NCBI GenBank assembly: GCA_030533445.1
Contig: JARPUW010000505.1
Coordinates: forward strand, 81,373 to 145,372
Direction of reading: 5' to 3'
From: Cyprinodon diabolis
Lineage: Eukaryota > Chordata > Actinopteri > Cyprinodontiformes > Cyprinodontidae
DNA length: 64,000 bases
Shown piece by piece: positions 61,101-64,000 of the stretch. The first letter of the stretch is position 1; every line of letters starts with the position of its first letter. The notes below the pieces were generated by a model. That model had not been told where the DNA came from. It saw nothing but the letters and a program-made list of their open reading frames with translations, and searched no databases. A program made the translations under genes and the position numbers.

Positions 61101-63693
61101 AGAGGAAACAATGAGAGGAAACAAGGAGAGGAAACAAGGAGAGGAAATAAGGAGAGGAAACAATGAGAGGAGGAGAGGATACAAGGAGAGGAAACAAGGA
61201 GAGGAAATAAGGAGAGGAAGTAAGGAGAGGAAACAAGGAGAGGAAATAAGGAGAGGAAACAAGGAGAGGAAACAAGGAGAGGAAATAAGGAGAGAAAACA
61301 AGGAGAGGAGGAGAGGAAACAAGGAGAGGAACCAAGGAGAGGAAATAAGGAGAGGAAGTAAGGAGAGGAAACAAAGAGAGGAAATAAGGAGAGGAAACAA
61401 GGAGAGGAAACAAGGAGAGGAAATAAGGAGAGGAAACAAGGAGAGGAAACAAGGAGAGGAAACAAGGAGAGGAAATAAGGAGAGGAAACAAGGAGAGGAA
61501 GTAAGGAGAGGAAACAATGAGAGGAAACAAGGAGAGGAAACAAGGAGAGGAAACAAGGAGAGGAAATAAGGAGAGGAAATAAGGAGAGGAGGAGAGGAAA
61601 CAAGGAGAGGAAACAAGGAGAGGAAATAAGGAGAGGAAATAAGGAGAGGAAACAATGAGAGGAGGAGAGGATACAAGGAGAGGAAACAAGGAGAGGAAAT
61701 AAGGAGAGGAAGTAAGGAGAGGAAACAAGGAGAGGAAATAAGGAGAGGAAACAAGAGGAAACAAGGAGAGGAAACAAGGAGAGGAAATAAGGAGAGGAAA
61801 CAAGGAGAGGAGGAGAGGAAACAAGGAGAGGAAATAAGGAGAGGAAGTAAGGAGAGGAAACAAGGAGAGGAAATAATGAGAGGAAACAAGGAGAGGAAAT
61901 AAGGAGAGGAGGAGAGGAAACAAGGAGAGGAGGAGAGGAGAGGAAACAAGGAGAGGAAATAAGGAGAGGTAACAAGGAGAGGAAATAAGGAAAGGAAATA
62001 AGGAGAGGAAACAATGAGAGGAAATAAGGAGAGGAAACAAGGAGAGGAAATAAGGAGAGGAAGTAAGGAGAGGAAACAAGGAGAGGAGGAGAGGAAACAA
62101 GGAGATGAGGAGAGGAAACAAGGAGAGAAAATAAGGAGAGGAAACAATGAGAGGAGGAGAGGAAACAAGGAGAGTGAACAAGGAGAGGAGGAGAGGAAAC
62201 AAGGAGATGAAATAAGGAGAGGAAACAATGAGAGGAAATAAGGAGAGGAAACAATGAGAGGAGGAGAGGAAACAAGGAGAGGAAACAAGGAGAGGAAATA
62301 AGGAGAGGAAATAAGGAGAGGAAACAATGAGAGGAGGAGAGGATACAAGGAGAGGAAACCAGGAGAGGAAATAAGGAGAGGAAGTAAGGAGAGGAAACAA
62401 GGAGAGGAAATAAGGAGAGGAAACAAGGAGAGGAAATAAGGAGAGGAAACAAGGAGAGGAAATAAGGAGAGGAAACAAGGAGAGGAGGAGAGGAAACAAG
62501 GAGAGGAAATAAGGAGAGGAAGTAAGGAGAGGAAATAAGGAGAGGAAACAAGGAGAGGAAATAAGGCGAGGAAACAAGGAGAGGAAATAAGGAGAGGAAG
62601 TAAGGAGAAGAAACAAGGAGAGGAAACAATGAGAGGAAACAAGGAGAGGAAACAAGGTGAGGAAACAAGGAGAGGAAATAAGGAGAGGAAATAAGGAGAG
62701 GAGGAGAGGAAACAAGGAGAGGAAACAAGGAGAGGAAATAAGGAGAGGAAATAAGGAGAGGAAACAAGGAGAGGAAATAAGGAGAGGAAACAAGGAGAGG
62801 AGGAGAGGAAACAAGGAGAGGAAACAAGGAGAGGAGGAGAGGAAACAAGGAGAGGAAATAAGGAGAGGAAGTAAGGAGAGGAAACAAGGAGAGGAAATAA
62901 GGAGAGGAAACAAGGAGAGGAAACAAGGAGAGGAAACAAGGAGAGGAAACAAGGAGAGGAAATAAGGCGAGGAAACAAGGAGAGGAAATAAGGAGAGGAA
63001 GTAAGGAGAAGAAACAAGGAGAGGAAACAATGAGAGGAAACAAGGAGAGGAAACAAGGTGAGGAAACAAGGAGAGGAAATAAGGAGAGGAAATAAGGAGA
63101 GGAGGAGAGGAAACAAGGAGAGGAAACAAGGAGAGGAAATAAGGAGAGGAAATAAGGAGAGGAAACAATGAGAGGAGGAGAGGATACAAGGAGAGGAAAC
63201 AAGGAGAGGAAATAAGGAGAGGAAGTAAGGAGAGGAAACAAGGAGAGGAAATAAGGAGAGGAAACAAGGAGAGGAAATAAGAAGAGGAAACAAGGAGAGG
63301 AAACAATGAGAGGAAACAAGGAGAGGAAACAAGGAGAGGAAATAAGGAGAGGAAATAATGAGAGGAAACAAGGAGAGGAAATAAGGAGAGGAAACAAGGA
63401 GAGGAAACAATGAGAGGAAACAAGGAGAGGAAACAATGAGAGGAAATAAGGAGAGGAAACAATGAGAGGAGGAGAGGATACAAGGAGAGGAAACAAGGAG
63501 AGGAAATAAGGAGAGGAAGTAAGGAGAGGAAACAAGGAGAGGTGAGGGAACATTTCTCACTCATTGATATAAAATATTATTGCAGTCAGAAGGAGATTAA
63601 TAAAATATGTTAAACAGACTTTGATCCTGGAGTCAATGAGGAGCTTTAATGTGGCCCAGATTCAATGTTAAAGGTCATTGCGATGTGATAGCA

Positions 63694-63800
63694 ATACATT
63701 ACCCATGATGCACTGCTCTGTTCTGCTGTAGCACTTCCTCATAGGTCAGAGAGTAACTTCTGATATAAGGAGCAGCTGATGATGCAGGAACGGCTGAGAT
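63694..63800 (+). promoter_or_regulatory. Candidate RNA polymerase II promoter pointing away from the array
   Basis: Three spaced elements are visible. ATACATTACCCATGATGCA (63,694-63,712) resembles the ACTACAnnTCCCAnnATGC-type element bound by ZNF143/THAP11 in vertebrate promoters, though imperfectly. CACTTCCTC (63,732-63,740) is GAGGAAGTG on the minus strand, an ETS/PU.1-like core. TATAAG (63,764-63,769) lies about 25-30 bp before a plausible start near 63,790-63,800. The order and spacing fit a compact vertebrate promoter for a gene to the right, outside the window. Each motif is short and could occur by chance. Confidence 0.3.
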
Positions 63801-63908
63801 TTTCCAGTTCTAGTTTAATTCATGTAAAGCTATGAACTCAGTCTGTGCTGAATAGTTCTATAGAAATAGACCGACTGCCTTTATGTGCCTGATCCTCTTT
63901 CCATGTAA

Positions 63909-63920
63909 CTGCAGGTAATG
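63909..63920 (+). other. Possible splice donor (CTGCAG|GTAATG)
   Basis: CAG followed by GTAATG at 63,912-63,920 matches the vertebrate 5' splice-site consensus at most positions. It would end a short first exon of about 120 bp if the candidate promoter is real. The alternative reading is a 3' splice site, since CCTCTTTCC and ACTGCAG precede it. The sequence alone does not decide between them. Confidence 0.2.
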
Positions 63921-64000
63921 AAGTGTTTAGCTCAGTTATTGACTAGAGAGGTGGAGGAAAGCTGTAGTTCATCTGCTGATAGAGGAGAACTTCAGGAGAA

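Larger units (their letters stand above)
1..63549 (+). repeat. 13-bp polypurine minisatellite array (~63.5 kb, open at left edge)
   Basis: The whole interval is a head-to-tail array of AAGGAGAGGAAAC and AAGGAGAGGAAAT, with 12 of 13 bases purine on the plus strand. Common substituted units are AAGGAGAGGAAGT, AATGAGAGGAAAC, AAGGAGAAGAAAC, AAGGTGAGG, AAGGCGAGG, AAAGAGAGG, AAGAAGAGG, AAGGAAAGG, AAGGAGAGGAACC and AAGGAGAGGAAAG. Length variants are an 8-bp unit AGGAGAGG (5 bp lost) and a 10-bp unit AAGAGGAAAC (3 bp lost). Orientation never flips and I found no foreign insertion. The array is cut by the left window edge and ends sharply on the right, where near-canonical units pass into unique DNA at about 63,543-63,550. 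Such arrays are typical of eukaryotic satellite or large minisatellite loci. I do not recognise this unit as a named satellite family. Centromeric, subtelomeric or interstitial location cannot be told from the sequence. Confidence 0.98.
30000..63549 (+). repeat. Right-type higher-order domain of the array
   Basis: From about 30 kb to the array end the cassette junction reads GAGGAGAGGAAAC in every copy I checked (15, from about 31,500 to 61,935), where the left domain has a final G. Domain-specific units include AAGGAGAGCAAAT (about 30,054, 30,612, 32,317, 32,875, 37,048, 37,606, 43,278, 48,073, 48,618, 52,494, 53,461, 54,163, 54,707 and 58,575) and AAGGGGAGG (about 34,558, 41,100, 50,341 and 56,429). 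AAGCTGAGG recurs once, at about 46,978, inside a block copied from the boundary zone near 28.9 kb. Confidence 0.8.
63550..64000. other. Unique right flank of the array (no gene assigned)
   Basis: From about 63,550 the sequence has mixed composition and no 13-bp periodicity. The first ~90 bp is AT-rich (around TGATATAAAATATTATTG), followed by moderately balanced DNA. I find no open frame that looks coding, no RNA gene, and no transposon terminus or target-site duplication I can recognise. The transition from array is abrupt: the last AAGGAGAGG ends at about 63,542, followed by TGAGGGAACATT. Possible promoter and splice signals are listed separately with low confidence. Confidence 0.9.

Noticed and set aside
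1071..62965. Dozens of plus-strand open frames of 68-152 codons encoding Arg/Lys/Glu/Gly-rich repeats
   Set aside because: They begin at the AATGAG or GGTGAG unit variants and end at TAA in AAATAAGG or AAGTAAGG. They are copies of one another through block duplication and show no sign of selection for coding.
1..63549. Perfect-looking bacterial ribosome-binding sites (AAGGAG about 8 nt before ATG)
   Set aside because: AAGGAG is part of the repeat unit and occurs every 13 bp, so its position before the AATGAG variant is coincidental in what looks like eukaryotic DNA.
1..63549. CRISPR array
   Set aside because: There are no unique spacers between repeats; units abut directly and vary by point changes only.
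1..63549. Telomere or known centromeric satellite
   Set aside because: The unit is not TTAGGG-like, and I recognise no known centromeric consensus or CENP-B-box-like motif.
530..63553. Giant minus-strand coding sequence of 21,007 codons
   Set aside because: The open frame follows from a pyrimidine-rich 13-bp repeat that cannot form stops. Its product is a monotonous 13-residue repeat with no domains, the same in all frames, and its formal start lies at the array edge with no supporting signals.
45471..63560. Further minus-strand open frames (45,471-60,752 and 60,762-63,560)
   Set aside because: These are the same repeat read in another frame, separated only by the GGAATTAAG variant. The second one starts at a GTG, not ATG.
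63599..63604. AATAAA polyadenylation hexamer in the flank
   Set aside because: The region is AT-rich, so a chance match is likely, and no gene or GT-rich downstream element supports it.
63779..63858. Two tiny overlapping open frames (ATG at 63,779, 18 codons; ATG at 63,832, 7 codons)
   Set aside because: Too short to call as genes. At most they would be upstream open frames in a hypothetical leader.

Overview
This window is almost entirely one tandem-repeat array. From position 1 to about 63,549, every stretch I read is built from a 13-bp unit, AAGGAGAGGAAAC or AAGGAGAGGAAAT, always in the same orientation. I saw no transposon, gene or inversion inside it. The array runs off the left edge, so its true length is unknown; dividing the visible length by 13 gives roughly 4,900 units. 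Only the last ~450 bp (63,550-64,000) is ordinary unique DNA.

The organism is a eukaryote, most likely a vertebrate. CpG is nearly absent from the array, the flank looks like spaced vertebrate non-coding DNA, and the flank holds a possible ACCCATGATGCA-type promoter element with an ETS-like and a TATA-like site. A teleost fish is my best guess, but this is an inference. The window holds no gene I can support, and no operons or RNA genes.

The array has higher-order structure. Rare unit variants recur in fixed order, forming cassettes and multi-kilobase blocks copied at constant offsets. From ~0.9 to ~28 kb lies a 'left-type' domain, marked by GAGGAGAGGAAAG and AAGCTGAGG. From ~30 to 63.5 kb lies a 'right-type' domain, marked by GAGGAGAGGAAAC, AAGGAGAGCAAAT and AAGGGGAGG. 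The first ~0.9 kb looks right-type again. Clear block copies are ~3.4-9.05 kb with 16.1-21.9 kb and part of 24.0-28.6 kb; 27.8-31.75 kb with 45.85-49.8 kb; 30.7-34.0 kb with 35.4-38.7 kb; and 47.4-53.2 kb with 53.5-59.3 kb (offset 6,088 bp). This is the pattern expected from repeated unequal exchange or block amplification.

The pyrimidine (minus) strand is free of stop codons for about 63 kb in one frame, giving a formal 21,007-codon open frame. I treat this as a consequence of base composition and not as a gene. Because 13 is 1 modulo 3, any frame of that strand yields the same 13-residue repeat, which is a curiosity worth checking for transcription. The right flank may contain a promoter pointing away from the array.
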